Program-made: the position numbers and the translations under genes
Notes under the pieces: generated by a model
Databases searched by the model: none
What the model was told of the DNA's origin: nothing
What the model saw: the letters and a program-made list of their open reading frames with translations, nothing else
Shown here: one piece after another, positions 16,568-26,450 of the stretch
How the letters are laid out: every line of letters begins with the position of its first letter
Position numbering within the stretch: the stretch's first letter is position 1
NCBI GenBank assembly: GCA_031553805.1
Contig: JAVBLC010000006.1
Location: 1-64,000, forward strand
Length of the DNA: 64,000 nt
Source: JAITVB01 sp031553805
GTDB lineage: Bacteria > Bacteroidota > Bacteroidia > Bacteroidales > Rikenellaceae
Direction of reading: 5' to 3'

Positions 16568-19494
16568 TGGGGCGAGGCGGCGTGAAATATCTTTTTATAT
16601 TGTTGGCTTGTTGGGCGTTGGCCGCAACGGGCCATGCCCAGTACTACGACCAGGGGGTCGACCCGGCGTCGGTACGTTGGCGCCAGATCAAGGACCCGGG
16701 TTACCGGCTGATCTTTCCGGCGGGCTATGAACACCACGCCCTGCGCGTGGCTTCGATCATCGACACCTTGGGCAAAGAAGTGGGCTTCGGCCTGTCGATG
16801 CCGCCGGCACGACTGCCGTTTATCATGCACGCCTATGACCTCAATTCGAACGGCGAGGTGGTCTGGGCCCCGAAGCGGGTCGAACTGACCGTCACGCCTG
16901 AGCGGTCGACTTACGCCTGGCCGTGGTTGGAGCAGTTGACCACCCATGAATACCGCCACGTAGTGCAGATGAGCAACTTGCGCCAGGGTACGCTGAAATA
17001 CGCCAGTTGGGTGTTCGGCCAGCAGATCATCGGCGCCGGGGCGGGCCTGCTGCCGAAATGGTTCCTCGAGGGCGACGCCGTGCACACCGAAACCCGCCTG
17101 GCCGCTTTCGGCCGCGCGTTGCAACCGTCCTACACGATCGAATACCGGGCGATGCTCGAACACGAGGGGGTCGACCAGTGGAATATCGATAAATGGTATT
17201 GCGGCTCGTTCCGCGACTATATTCCCGACTGGTACGCCCAGGGCTACCAGATGGTCGACTACTCCTACCGCCGTTTCGGGCAGTCGTTTTGGGACGACGT
17301 GACCCGTTTCACGGCCTATTATCCTTTCCTGATCGTGCCCAAGGCGATCGCGATGCAACGTTATTACAAAACCTCGTCGTCGAACCTGATGCGCGAGTCG
17401 TTCGGCGAGTTGCAGGACTATTGGCGGTCGTTGCCCAAGGTCGAGAACAGCGCCGGATTCGTCGGGTCGCCGGCGACGGCCTATACGAAATATGCCTACC
17501 CGGTGCGGGTCGACGACGACGCGGTGGTGGCTTTCAAGACCGACTTCGACCGGGCGACGCGTCTGGTGGCGGTCAACCTGCGCCACAACGAAGAACGGGT
17601 GTTGGCCTACACGGGCAACGTCACCTCGCGTCCGGCCGTCGATACTGAGAATGGCCGCATCTTCTGGACCGAAGGGCGGTCGAGCACGTTCTGGGAACGC
17701 GAAAACTTTTCGGTCGTGCGCACCATCGCCCTCCAACGGCTGTCAAAAAACGGGACGTACAAAGTCCGGACGATCGACACCGGCGACGATCGCAACCTAT
17801 TCTACATCACGATCATCCCGCGCACGCCTCATCAGCAGGAACTCTACTTAGCCCTTGCCTACGACCCGGCGGGAATCTATTCGCTGAAGAAATTCGATGC
17901 GGCTTTCGAGTTGGATCGCACCATTCCCCTGCCCGAAGACCGGACCTATCACGGCATGGCGTGGGACGACTCGACAAAAACCCTCGCCCTGATTACCCTT
18001 ACGGCCGATGGAATGGCGATCGAACAATGGGACGAGGTGACACAAACTTTACACCCGATCACTCGCCCGTCGTTCGTGACGATCAACAACCTGACGGCCG
18101 GCGGCGGCAAACTCTTTTTCAACTCCATCGCTTCGGGGAAGGATGAAACACATCTGTTGGACCTGGCCGAAAAGAAAGAATACCGCGTCACGACCTCGAA
18201 ATTCGGGTCGATCCAACCATCGTATTCCGACCTGAACGGCGAGGAGGTGTTCCAGTTGACTTACCGCCGCGACGGATACTTCGTTTCGCGGCAGGCGCTC
18301 GATCGCGATTCGCTCACGGAAGTGCCTTACAGCCGCTTGCCGGTCAACCTGCTCAATCCCGAGCATCCGGAGTGGGATACGCTGAACATTCGATCGGCGA
18401 TCCGCTTTGCCGAACAACCGGCCGCCCCCAAAAAATCGAAGCGCTACAGCCAGTGGGGCCACCTGTTCAACATCCACAGTTGGGCGCCTTTTGCCTTCGA
18501 CCCTTTCGAACTGACCAACGACCGCAATCTCGACCTCAATTTCGGGGCGACCGTCATCAGCCAGAACGTGCTGGGCAGCGCGATGGGCTTTCTGAGTTAC
18601 GGGCGGGTCGACGGCGAAAACCTGTATAAAGGCCAGTTCGGCTACTACGGCCTGGCGCCGAAAATCGAAGTGGGCTTCGAATACGGCGGCGGCAGCCGCT
18701 CGGTGCTGATCCCGGGCAGCGTCGACCCCGACGACACCCCGGAACCCGAAAATGCAGGCGACGATTACCTGTCGCTGTCGGCCGACCTGTCGCTGCCCAT
18801 TAACCTCTCGCGCGGGCGGCAGTTGCGCCAGCTGACCCCGTCGGTGGGCGTTGACTACTATAATGCGCTTCTGTATGACCCGGCGACCCGTGTCTTCGAC
18901 GAGGGCTATCAGGTGATCGAAGGCAGCCTGGCCTATGCCCAGAACGTGCGCACGGCCTACCGCGACCTCTACCCCCGCTGGGGTTTTGGCGGAAAGTTTA
19001 CCTGGCAGGGCGACCCGTTCCGCGACCAGCTGGGGCAGCTTTACTCGCTCACGGCCGGGATGTACGCCCCCGGGGCGCTGATCCACCACTCGCTGCGGGT
19101 CAACGCCGCCGTACAGTACCAGCAGACGGCGACCTATAATATGCGTAACAACGTCCTCTTTCCCAAGGGGTGCAAGTATGATTTCGCCCCCGAACGCCTC
19201 GCGGCGGTGTCGGTGCGCTACCGTTTTCCGGTGGCCTATCCCGACGGCGGGATCGCCGAGTGGATCTACTTCAAACGCATCAGCGCCGGCCTGATCCTCG
19301 ACTACGCCCGCTACAAACCCGTCTCGAGGACGAGTACCGAATGGAAGAACGCCAGTTCCTACGGTGTCGAGGCGCTGATCGACGTCGACCCGGCGCGCAT
19401 GGTCGGCAGCGGGGTGCGGGTGACGATGTCGCTCTACAAACCGAGCGATTCGCCCGACCTCGGATTCTCGTTCGGGATATCAGTCAGCTTTTAA
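16564..19494 (+). CDS. exported metallopeptidase-like / beta-propeller / outer-membrane barrel protein
   Basis: This 976-residue protein has a signal peptide (cleavage near GHAQ). The first 300 residues look like a gluzincin peptidase of the MA type: HEYRH at residues 128-132 and a WFLEGDA motif whose Glu169 would be the third zinc ligand. Residues about 300-620 are a repeating beta pattern like a TolB-type six-blade propeller. Residues about 640-976 alternate like a beta barrel and end in ...ISVSF, a typical outer-membrane terminus. The C-terminal barrel suggests the peptidase and propeller are displayed in the periplasm or at the surface. The same ATG/TGA overlap as the SUI1 stop indicates coupling. 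The substrate is unknown, and domain borders are estimates. Confidence 0.72.
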   Translation: MMGRGGVKYLFILLACWALAATGHAQYYDQGVDPASVRWRQIKDPGYRLIFPAGYEHHALRVASIIDTLGKEVGFGLSMPPARLPFIMHAYDLNSNGEVVWAPKRVELTVTPERSTYAWPWLEQLTTHEYRHVVQMSNLRQGTLKYASWVFGQQIIGAGAGLLPKWFLEGDAVHTETRLAAFGRALQPSYTIEYRAMLEHEGVDQWNIDKWYCGSFRDYIPDWYAQGYQMVDYSYRRFGQSFWDDVTRFTAYYPFLIVPKAIAMQRYYKTSSSNLMRESFGELQDYWRSLPKVENSAGFVGSPATAYTKYAYPVRVDDDAVVAFKTDFDRATRLVAVNLRHNEERVLAYTGNVTSRPAVDTENGRIFWTEGRSSTFWERENFSVVRTIALQRLSKNGTYKVRTIDTGDDRNLFYITIIPRTPHQQELYLALAYDPAGIYSLKKFDAAFELDRTIPLPEDRTYHGMAWDDSTKTLALITLTADGMAIEQWDEVTQTLHPITRPSFVTINNLTAGGGKLFFNSIASGKDETHLLDLAEKKEYRVTTSKFGSIQPSYSDLNGEEVFQLTYRRDGYFVSRQALDRDSLTEVPYSRLPVNLLNPEHPEWDTLNIRSAIRFAEQPAAPKKSKRYSQWGHLFNIHSWAPFAFDPFELTNDRNLDLNFGATVISQNVLGSAMGFLSYGRVDGENLYKGQFGYYGLAPKIEVGFEYGGGSRSVLIPGSVDPDDTPEPENAGDDYLSLSADLSLPINLSRGRQLRQLTPSVGVDYYNALLYDPATRVFDEGYQVIEGSLAYAQNVRTAYRDLYPRWGFGGKFTWQGDPFRDQLGQLYSLTAGMYAPGALIHHSLRVNAAVQYQQTATYNMRNNVLFPKGCKYDFAPERLAAVSVRYRFPVAYPDGGIAEWIYFKRISAGLILDYARYKPVSRTSTEWKNASSYGVEALIDVDPARMVGSGVRVTMSLYKPSDSPDLGFSFGISVSF

Positions 19495-19615
19495 CTGCCG
19501 CTTTTTATAAAAAGGTGCGTGCCCGCACAGGGAGATTTTTCCTAAGCAATGAGTCGGGCGATGTGTAGTATCGCAGAACAAGGTGGCAGAGACACTTTTT
19601 ACAAAAAGTGCCAGT
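19494..19615. repeat. dispersed palindromic element, family B, copy 1
   Basis: The left end is ACTGCCGCTTTTTATAAAAA, directly joined to a GTGCGTGCCCGCAC module (itself a small hairpin, GTGCG/CGCAC) followed by AGGGAGATTTTT. The right end, read backwards, is ACTGGCACTTTTTGTAAAAA. The two ends are inverted relatives, so the 122-bp unit resembles a small MITE. It begins on the last base of the preceding stop codon. No target-site duplication is visible. Confidence 0.7.
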
Positions 19616-19687
19616 CGAAGCAGTCCCGGTAATTCCCGCAGCGAAAAATACCGAAAAAAACGGACCGTTTTTTGCCTCAAAGTATAT

Positions 19688-19695
19688 TACCTTTG
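19688..19695 (+). promoter_or_regulatory. candidate gpmI -7 box
   Basis: TACCTTTG matches TAnnTTTG and lies 44 bases before the gpmI ATG. The nearest TTG is only 13 bases upstream, so the -33 part is uncertain. Confidence 0.4.
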
Positions 19696-19739
19696 TCCGG
19701 AATTCCGTTTTTCAGATAGAAAATCAAACTCAAAAAGAT

Positions 19740-21263
19740 ATGAAAAAGACACTCTTGATGATCCTCGATGGCTGGGGCATCGGCGACCACTCGCGCTCGG
19801 ACGCCATTTACAACACCCCGCCCAAAAACATGAACGCCCTGATGGAACGCTGGCCCAACGCCCAGCTCAGCGCCAGCGGCGAAAGCGTCGGGCTGCCCGA
19901 CGGCCAGATGGGGAACTCCGAGGTAGGCCACCAGAACATCGGCGCCGGCCGCATCGTGTACCAGGACCTGGTGAAGATCAACATCGCCTGCCGCGACGGT
20001 TCGATCGCCCGGAATCCCGAGGTGAAAGCCGCTTTCGATTACGCCAAGGCCAACGGCAAAGCCGTCCATTTTCTGGGTCTCGTTTCCGAGGGCGGGGTAC
20101 ACAGCTCGATGGACCATCTCTATAAATTGTGCGACCTGGCCAAAGAGTGGGGCATTGAAAAAACCTACGTGCACTGCTTTATGGACGGCCGCGACACCGA
20201 CCCCCGCAGCGGTGCCGGCTTTATCCAGAAACTGGAGAATCACCTGAAAGCCTCGACCGGAAAGATCGCCTCGATCGTGGGCCGCTACTACGCGATGGAC
20301 CGCGACAAACGTTGGGAGCGCGTCAAACTGGCCTATGATCTGTTGGTCGGCGGCGTCGGCGAAAAAGCCACCGATCCCGTTGCTGCGATGGGAAAATCGT
20401 ATGCCGAAGGGGTGACCGACGAGTTTGTGAAACCCGTCGTGATGGTCGATGGCGCCGGCAATTCCGTCGGAAAAATCGCCGAGGGCGATGTGGTCATCTT
20501 CTTTAACTTTCGCAACGACCGCGCGAAAGAGTTGACCCAGGTGCTCACCCAGACTGATATGCCCGAAGCCGGAATGCACACCCTGCCGCTCTACTACTGC
20601 ACGATGACCCCCTACGATGCTTCGTTCAAGGGCCTGCACATCCTTTTCGACAAAGACAACGTCGAAGACACCCTCGGCGAGTATATGTCGAAAAAGGGGT
20701 TGAAGCAGTTGCGCATTGCCGAAACCGAGAAATTCGCCCACGTCACCTTCTTCTTCAACGGCGGACGCGAAGAACCATTCCCCGGGGAAGAGCGCATTCT
20801 CATTCCTTCGCCGAAAGTGGCGACTTACGACCTGCAGCCCGAAATGAGTGCATACCTTGTTAAGGACGCCATTGTCAAAGAACTCAACAAAGGGACGCTC
20901 GATTTCGTGTGCCTCAACTTCGCCAACGGTGATATGGTCGGTCACACCGGCGTTTATGAAGCCGTCGAAAAAGCCGTCAAAGCCGTCGACGAATGCACCG
21001 GCGAAGTCGTTGCCGCGGCACGTGCCAACGGCTACGACGTCATCATCATCGCCGATCACGGCAACGCCGACTACGAGCTCAACCCCGACGGGTCGCCCAA
21101 CACTGCCCATTCGCTCAACCCCGTGCCCATTGTGCTCATTGCCGACGACGTGAAGGAAGTCCACAACGGCGTCCTCGCCGACGTGGCCCCCACCGTCCTC
21201 GCCCTGATGGGGCTTCAGCAACCCGCCGCCATGACCGGCCACTCGCTGGTGGTGATGAAGTAA
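19740..21263 (+). CDS. gpmI: 2,3-bisphosphoglycerate-independent phosphoglycerate mutase
   Basis: This 507-residue manganese enzyme of glycolysis interconverts 3- and 2-phosphoglycerate. It belongs to the alkaline-phosphatase superfamily: MILDGWG at the N-terminus gives metal ligands, Ser60 in GQMGNSEVGH is the phosphoserine nucleophile, and IIIADHGNADYE near the C-terminus gives further metal ligands. HCFMDGRDTDPRSG and GRYYAMDRDKRWERV are typical of the inserted domain. The start at 19740 gives the standard N-terminus MKKTLLMILDGWG. A candidate promoter lies upstream and a strong terminator downstream. Confidence 0.96.
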   Translation: MKKTLLMILDGWGIGDHSRSDAIYNTPPKNMNALMERWPNAQLSASGESVGLPDGQMGNSEVGHQNIGAGRIVYQDLVKINIACRDGSIARNPEVKAAFDYAKANGKAVHFLGLVSEGGVHSSMDHLYKLCDLAKEWGIEKTYVHCFMDGRDTDPRSGAGFIQKLENHLKASTGKIASIVGRYYAMDRDKRWERVKLAYDLLVGGVGEKATDPVAAMGKSYAEGVTDEFVKPVVMVDGAGNSVGKIAEGDVVIFFNFRNDRAKELTQVLTQTDMPEAGMHTLPLYYCTMTPYDASFKGLHILFDKDNVEDTLGEYMSKKGLKQLRIAETEKFAHVTFFFNGGREEPFPGEERILIPSPKVATYDLQPEMSAYLVKDAIVKELNKGTLDFVCLNFANGDMVGHTGVYEAVEKAVKAVDECTGEVVAAARANGYDVIIIADHGNADYELNPDGSPNTAHSLNPVPIVLIADDVKEVHNGVLADVAPTVLALMGLQQPAAMTGHSLVVMK

Positions 21264-21290
21264 CGCACAGCAGAGCACGGCTGTGGATGA

Positions 21291-21331
21291 ACCCGCCTCG
21301 GAAAACTTTCCGAGGCGGGTTTGTTGTTTTC
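21291..21331 (+). terminator. gpmI terminator
   Basis: A 14-base perfect inverted repeat (21291-21304 with 21307-21320, effectively 13 bp closing a tetraloop) is followed by a T-rich tract. It lies 27 bases after the gpmI stop. Confidence 0.9.
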
Positions 21332-21377
21332 TAAACGGGCGTCTCTTTTCGTTTTTTTCCGGTATTTTTCAATAACA

Positions 21378-21413
21378 TCAAAAAACGAATGAAAAATGTC
21401 AAAAAACGAATGA
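21378..21413 (+). repeat. 15-base direct repeat spaced 21 bases, upstream of susC
   Basis: TCAAAAAACGAATGA occurs at 21378-21392 and again at 21399-21413, a spacing of two helical turns. A related inverted copy of the TTTTCGTTTTTTT type lies at 21346-21358. The repeats sit just before the A+T-rich segment TACTTTTA (21433-21440), which could be a weak -7 box. The layout suggests a binding site for a regulator of the susC-susD pair. The remaining leader to the susC ATG at 21631 shows nothing else I can name. Confidence 0.5.
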
Positions 21414-21630
21414 TAGTTGTTGTTTTATTCTCTACTTTTATCGTTTAATGTTCTTTGACGGTCTTGTGTATTTACGGGGGACAAGAGTTTTTGGATAGTA
21501 GAGAGGTATTTGTGGGATCGGCAGGAGTGAGAAATGAATGTCTTTATGTTATGTGTGCCTTTGCCTCCCGGTGCTAACGAATGAAAAACAAAAAACCCAC
21601 AATCAAATTATTAACCCAAAACTTTAATTT

Positions 21631-24600
21631 ATGAAGAAGATGTACCAGAAAGAAATGGCGACAGGTGCTTCAGCGAGTGCTCGCAGCCGGAGGGGTTCCT
21701 TCCGCGGCATGCTGCTCCTGCTGGCTGCTGTTTTGATGGGAAGCTTTGCCTATTCCCAATCGATCGAGGTGACCGGTAAGGTGACCGACGAAAAGGGTAA
21801 TGTCATTTACGGTGCGAGCGTCCTCGTCAAAGGGACCACGCGCGGGGTGACTACCGGTGCCGACGGTTCGTATACCATCTCGGCTCCCGGCACGGGCACG
21901 CTCGAATTTCGTTTTATCGGCTACCTCAACCAGGAAGTGGAAGTGGGCGGCCGTACGCTCGTCAATGTCGTGATGCGTGAAGACGCGATGCAGCTTGACG
22001 AAGTGGTGGTGACCGGTTACGGTACCCAGCGCAAGCGCGACCTGACCGGGGCTGTGGCCACGATCGGGGCCGACAAACTCCAGGACCGTCCTTATCCCAA
22101 CGTGTTGCAGGCGCTCCAGGGCCAGATGGCCGGGGTGCAGATCACCCAGAGCCAGGGTACTCCGGGGATGGCTCCCTCGATCAAGATCCGCGGTAGCTCC
22201 TCGATCAACGCCGGGACCACGCCGCTTTACGTAATCGACGGCGTCCCGATGGAAGACGCCTCCAAATCGAGCGGTGCCGACGGTTCGGCCAGCCTCTCTT
22301 TTAACATCAACCCGCTGAACAACATCAACCCGAACGACATCGAGTCGATCGACATCCTCAAGGATGCCTCCTCGGCCGCAATCTATGGCTCGCGAGGGGC
22401 CAACGGCGTGGTGATCGTTACCACCAAGCAGGGCCGTGCAGGGAAAACCCAGGTGAATGTCAATTACGAATACGGCATTTCGACCGTGAACCGCAGCATC
22501 GACGTGATGGATGCCAAGGAATGGATAGCATTTGACGTTGCCGCCCGTACCAATACCCAGGCTACCGAGCGGGCGAAAAACCCCAACTATAAGCCGACCA
22601 GTAGCACGATCATTCCGGCTGAATTCGACAGTACTACCGCTTACGGCCAGGAATGGCTCAACCGGATCGGTTACGGGACCGACTGGCAGGACGTGCTCTT
22701 CCGCACCGCCCATTCGAACAACATCCAGGTTTCGGCTTCGGGGGGGAATGAAAAGACCCAATTCATGCTTTCGGCCGGTTACCTCGATGCCGAAGGGGTG
22801 GTTGACCAGGACCGCTATGACCGCATGACCGTGCGCTCGAACGTACGCCATAAAATTTCGAACCGTTTTGACGTCGGGTTGAACATGTCGATGTCCCGCA
22901 TGAACGCAGCCGAATACGGTACCGCCGGTAAGTCCGACGCCGTTTCGCTCACCGTGCAGAACGACCCGATCTTCCCGCTCTACGTGGAAACCGGCAACCT
23001 CGGGTTCAAAGACAACAATTCGATATGGAGTGTTTTCCAGAACTACAACTTCCAGCTCTGGCACCCCTATTCGCTCACCCGCGAAATGGAAAAGAACAAG
23101 CTGACGAACTTCATGCAGGCTGTGGGTTACCTCAACTTCAACATCATCGACGGCCTCTCGTTCAAGACCAGCCTGAGCGGCGACCTCCGCGATGTACACT
23201 ACTCGCAGTATTGGAACAGCAAGCAGGGTTACGGTTATTCGGCCGTGATGGATGCTCAGGGTTCGGCCAACATGCTCCAGAACTTCAACTGGGTATGGGA
23301 GAATACGTTGAACTACAACAAATCGTTCGGCGACCACTCGGTGACCGGCCTCTTGGGTTACACCGTACAGGAATCGCGCACCGACGACGCTTCGATGAGC
23401 GCTGCGAGCTTCCCTAACGACCTGGTACACACGTTCAATGCCGGTAAGGTGAGCAGCGGTTCGACTTCGTCGACCGAATGGGCCCTGATCTCTTACATCG
23501 CCCGCGGCACCTACTCCTATAAAGGTAAATACCTGGCATCGGCAGCCCTCCGTGCTGACGGTTGTTCGCGTTTCGGTGCCAACAACCGTTGGGGTTACTT
23601 CCCCTCGGCATCGATCGGATGGCGCCTTTCGGAAGAAGAATTCATGTCGGGCGCTTCGAACTGGATGGATAACCTCAAACTCCGCGTCAGCTACGGGGTG
23701 ACCGGGAACAACCAGATCGCCGACTACGGTGCGATCGGTCTCCTCGGTTACACCACTTACGCCTCGGGCGGGACCGTTTCGACCGGGATGTACACCCGCA
23801 CTTTCCCCGACAAGAACCTGAAATGGGAAAAGACGAGCCAGATCAACGTCGGCTTTGACGCCACGCTGTGGAACCGTGTCGATGTTTCGTACGACTACTA
23901 CTACTCGCGCACCCGCGACCTGTTGCTTGACGTGCCCATTCCGGTACTTACCGGTTTCACCTCGACCCAGACCAACATCGGCGAACTGCAGAACCAGGGG
24001 ATGGAGTTGAACATCAACAGCCGCAACATCGTGGGCAAGTTCAACTGGACCACGAACTTCAACATCTCGGGCAACCGCAACAAGATCCTCCATCTGGGGG
24101 CCGACGACGCGCCGTTCATCAAGACGTTCAACGACGCATACGTGAAGTTTGAAGTGGGCCAGCCGATGTCGAACTTCTTCGGTTACATTTTCGACGGAGT
24201 GATCATGACCACGGCCGACCTGAGCAAATATCCGGTATGGCCGGGTAGCGAGGCCGGCGACCCGAAAGTACGCGACGTGGATGGCAACGGCAAGATTACC
24301 GCCGACGACCGCACCATCATCGGGAACTATCAGCCCGACTTCACCTGGGGGTTGACCAACACCTTCACCTGGAAAGGCATCGAACTGACCTTTATGCTCA
24401 CCGGTTCGCAGGGTGGCGAAATCATGAACCAGCAGGCCCGTTTCAGCAAGTCGTTCAACGGCGACCGCAACGCTTACAAGTTCGTGACCAACTACTGGAA
24501 ATCGGAATCGGATCCCGGCAACGGCCAGATCAACAAACCGCGCGTGACCCAGAACACCGTGCAGCACCTGAGCTCGACCTACTGGATCGAAGACGGTTCG

Positions 24601-24837
24601 TTCGTCCGCATCAAGAACCTGCGCTTGGGTTACACCCTGCCGCAGCGTTGGACCAACAAGATCGGAGTCGGTGCAGCCAAGTTCTATGTGAACGGTGAAA
24701 ACCTCTACGTGTTCTCCGACTATCCCAACTACGACCCCGAAGGCAGTACCTATCAGACCGGTGCTTACGTCGGGCTCGACTATGGCGCTTATCCCAACCC
24801 CACCGTTTGGACCATCGGGATTAACCTTAACTTTTAA
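21631..24837 (+). CDS. SusC/RagA-family TonB-linked outer-membrane protein
   Basis: This 1068-residue outer-membrane transporter has a long signal peptide (hydrophobic core GMLLLLAAVLMGSFAYS), a carboxypeptidase-regulatory-like domain (VTGKVTDEKGNVIYGASVLV), and the SusC junction LDEVVVTGYGTQRKRDLTGA. A TonB plug follows (RGSSSINAGTTPLYVIDGVP, GANGVVIVTTKQG), then a large barrel ending TIGINLNF. SusC proteins import oligosaccharides or peptides delivered by the partner SusD lipoprotein, using TonB energy. The susD gene follows after 30 bases. No glycoside hydrolase, sensor or sigma/anti-sigma gene is near, so the substrate cannot be inferred. Confidence 0.95.
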   Translation: MKKMYQKEMATGASASARSRRGSFRGMLLLLAAVLMGSFAYSQSIEVTGKVTDEKGNVIYGASVLVKGTTRGVTTGADGSYTISAPGTGTLEFRFIGYLNQEVEVGGRTLVNVVMREDAMQLDEVVVTGYGTQRKRDLTGAVATIGADKLQDRPYPNVLQALQGQMAGVQITQSQGTPGMAPSIKIRGSSSINAGTTPLYVIDGVPMEDASKSSGADGSASLSFNINPLNNINPNDIESIDILKDASSAAIYGSRGANGVVIVTTKQGRAGKTQVNVNYEYGISTVNRSIDVMDAKEWIAFDVAARTNTQATERAKNPNYKPTSSTIIPAEFDSTTAYGQEWLNRIGYGTDWQDVLFRTAHSNNIQVSASGGNEKTQFMLSAGYLDAEGVVDQDRYDRMTVRSNVRHKISNRFDVGLNMSMSRMNAAEYGTAGKSDAVSLTVQNDPIFPLYVETGNLGFKDNNSIWSVFQNYNFQLWHPYSLTREMEKNKLTNFMQAVGYLNFNIIDGLSFKTSLSGDLRDVHYSQYWNSKQGYGYSAVMDAQGSANMLQNFNWVWENTLNYNKSFGDHSVTGLLGYTVQESRTDDASMSAASFPNDLVHTFNAGKVSSGSTSSTEWALISYIARGTYSYKGKYLASAALRADGCSRFGANNRWGYFPSASIGWRLSEEEFMSGASNWMDNLKLRVSYGVTGNNQIADYGAIGLLGYTTYASGGTVSTGMYTRTFPDKNLKWEKTSQINVGFDATLWNRVDVSYDYYYSRTRDLLLDVPIPVLTGFTSTQTNIGELQNQGMELNINSRNIVGKFNWTTNFNISGNRNKILHLGADDAPFIKTFNDAYVKFEVGQPMSNFFGYIFDGVIMTTADLSKYPVWPGSEAGDPKVRDVDGNGKITADDRTIIGNYQPDFTWGLTNTFTWKGIELTFMLTGSQGGEIMNQQARFSKSFNGDRNAYKFVTNYWKSESDPGNGQINKPRVTQNTVQHLSSTYWIEDGSFVRIKNLRLGYTLPQRWTNKIGVGAAKFYVNGENLYVFSDYPNYDPEGSTYQTGAYVGLDYGAYPNPTVWTIGINLNF

Positions 24838-24867
24838 TCGCCATTAACCGTTAAAACATATTCAGAG

Positions 24868-26280
24868 ATGAAAAAGATCAAATATATCATCCCGATGTTC
24901 CTCGTGATGGCGCTTAGCTCTTGCGGGAACGACTTCCTTGATCGTTCGCCGATCTCAAATGCGAACGAGAACGACTTCTTCAAAGCGGAAGCCGACGTGG
25001 TGAACGCCCTCGACGGCGCCTATGCCTCGCTTTATACGCTCTATGGTCCGGAAGGCCTGTCGTCGTTCTTCGGCGAACTGATGTCCGACAACTGCTATAC
25101 GACCAACACGGCCGGTACCGTATCCGACTACTTCCAGTTCCAAAACCACGAACTGGGCCCGGAAAACGGGATTGTCAAAGGATATTGGGAACAATACTAT
25201 TCGGCACTGTTCCGGGTGAATAACATCCTCTTCCGGATGCAGCCCCTCGATTATGCCAACAAGGCGGTTCACGAAGGGGAATCTAAGTTCCTCCGCGGGC
25301 TTTACTATTTCAATATGGTACAGGCCTGGGGCGGGGTGCCGCTGGTAATCGGCCCCCTGACCGTAGCTGAATCCTACGCCAAAGGGCGCGCTACCGAAGC
25401 GGAAATATACGCTCAGGTTGTCCTCGACCTCGAGGATGCGGCAAAACTGCTCGGAACCACTCCCCGCAAGGCGGGTGCGGCGACGAGCGGCGCAGCCAAC
25501 GCCCTGCTGGGTAAGGTTTACCTGACGATGGGCGACAAGGCCAAAGCCACGACCGCCCTCAATAAAGTCTACGGGAAATACGCCCTGGCCAACACCTATG
25601 CCGACCTGTGGGATATGAGCAAGAAGAACGGCAAGGAGTCGATCTTCGAGATTCAGTACGTGGCCGGCAAGGCTAATCCTTACAGCCGCTACTGGGCGAT
25701 GTTCTCGCCGCTAGACAACCGCATCGTGACCGCTTGGGGCGCCGGGATGAACCAGGTGACCGACGACCTGTGGAACGAGTACGAAGCGAACGACCCGCGC
25801 CGCGACCTGTCGATCTTCGACGGTTACACCCGTGCCGACGGAACGACCAACCCGGTCCGTTTCGCAAAGAAATGGGTACATACGGGCGCTGAACTCGACG
25901 GTGCACGCGAAGCCGCGGGCAACAACTTCATGGTGTTGCGGTATGCTGATGTGCTGCTGATGTTGTCCGAAGCTACCGGCGACGCCAAGTACCTGAACGA
26001 AGTGCGCGCCCGCGTCGGGCTGCCCCTCTACGGTACCTCGGGCTACCCTTCGTCGAAGTACAGCACAGTGGCGCTGGCTGTCGAGCATGAACGTAACGCA
26101 GAACTCGCCCTCGAATTCCACCGTTACTTCGACCTCAAACGTACCGGCCGTGCCATTGACGTAATGAAAGCTTCGGGCAAGAACCAGACCCTGACCACTG
26201 ACATCCTCGTTCTTCCGATTCCGCTGGATATCATCACTCAAAGCAGTGTGATCACGCAGAATCCCGGATACGTGAGATAA
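24868..26280 (+). CDS. SusD/RagB-family lipoprotein
   Basis: This 470-residue surface lipoprotein partners the upstream SusC. The lipobox is in MFLVMALSSCGNDFLD, and the N-terminus FLDRSPISNANENDFFK is typical. An internal helical repeat region (FLRGLYYFNMVQAWGGVPLV) and the C-terminal SusD region (ERNAELALEFHRYFDLKRTG) are clear. SusD proteins cap the SusC barrel and bind the nutrient. The gene is 30 bases after susC and is followed by a terminator, so the pair forms a two-gene operon. A short C-terminus ending TQNPGY is family-like. Confidence 0.94.
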   Translation: MKKIKYIIPMFLVMALSSCGNDFLDRSPISNANENDFFKAEADVVNALDGAYASLYTLYGPEGLSSFFGELMSDNCYTTNTAGTVSDYFQFQNHELGPENGIVKGYWEQYYSALFRVNNILFRMQPLDYANKAVHEGESKFLRGLYYFNMVQAWGGVPLVIGPLTVAESYAKGRATEAEIYAQVVLDLEDAAKLLGTTPRKAGAATSGAANALLGKVYLTMGDKAKATTALNKVYGKYALANTYADLWDMSKKNGKESIFEIQYVAGKANPYSRYWAMFSPLDNRIVTAWGAGMNQVTDDLWNEYEANDPRRDLSIFDGYTRADGTTNPVRFAKKWVHTGAELDGAREAAGNNFMVLRYADVLLMLSEATGDAKYLNEVRARVGLPLYGTSGYPSSKYSTVALAVEHERNAELALEFHRYFDLKRTGRAIDVMKASGKNQTLTTDILVLPIPLDIITQSSVITQNPGYVR

Positions 26281-26346
26281 GAAAGAATCGTACTGTTCCC
26301 GACAAGGAACCTTACCATTTGGTTAGTTAAATTATTTAAGTGGGAA

Positions 26347-26373
26347 AAGGAGCCGTGAAAACGGCTCCTTTTT
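26347..26373 (+). terminator. susCD terminator
   Basis: A 10-bp stem (AAGGAGCCGT/ACGGCTCCTT) with a GAAA loop is followed by a T run, 66 bases after the susD stop. Confidence 0.9.
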
Positions 26374-26400
26374 CATTCCCTTGGTGTGGGGAGGACAATG

Positions 26401-26429
26401 AAAAAGGGAGCCTTTGAAGGCTCCCTTTT
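26401..26429 (-). terminator. rluB terminator (bidirectional hairpin)
   Basis: AAAAGGGAGCCTT pairs with AAGGCTCCCTTTT around a very short loop. On the minus strand it ends in a U run and lies 21 bases after the pseudouridine synthase stop. It is symmetric and could also back up the susCD terminator. Confidence 0.85.
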
Positions 26430-26450
26430 GTAGAATGATTCGGTGCGTTG

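Noticed and set aside
21670..24567. 965-codon open frame antisense to the SusC gene
   Set aside because: It mirrors the G+C-rich third positions of a clear SusC gene and shows no known fold or start context.
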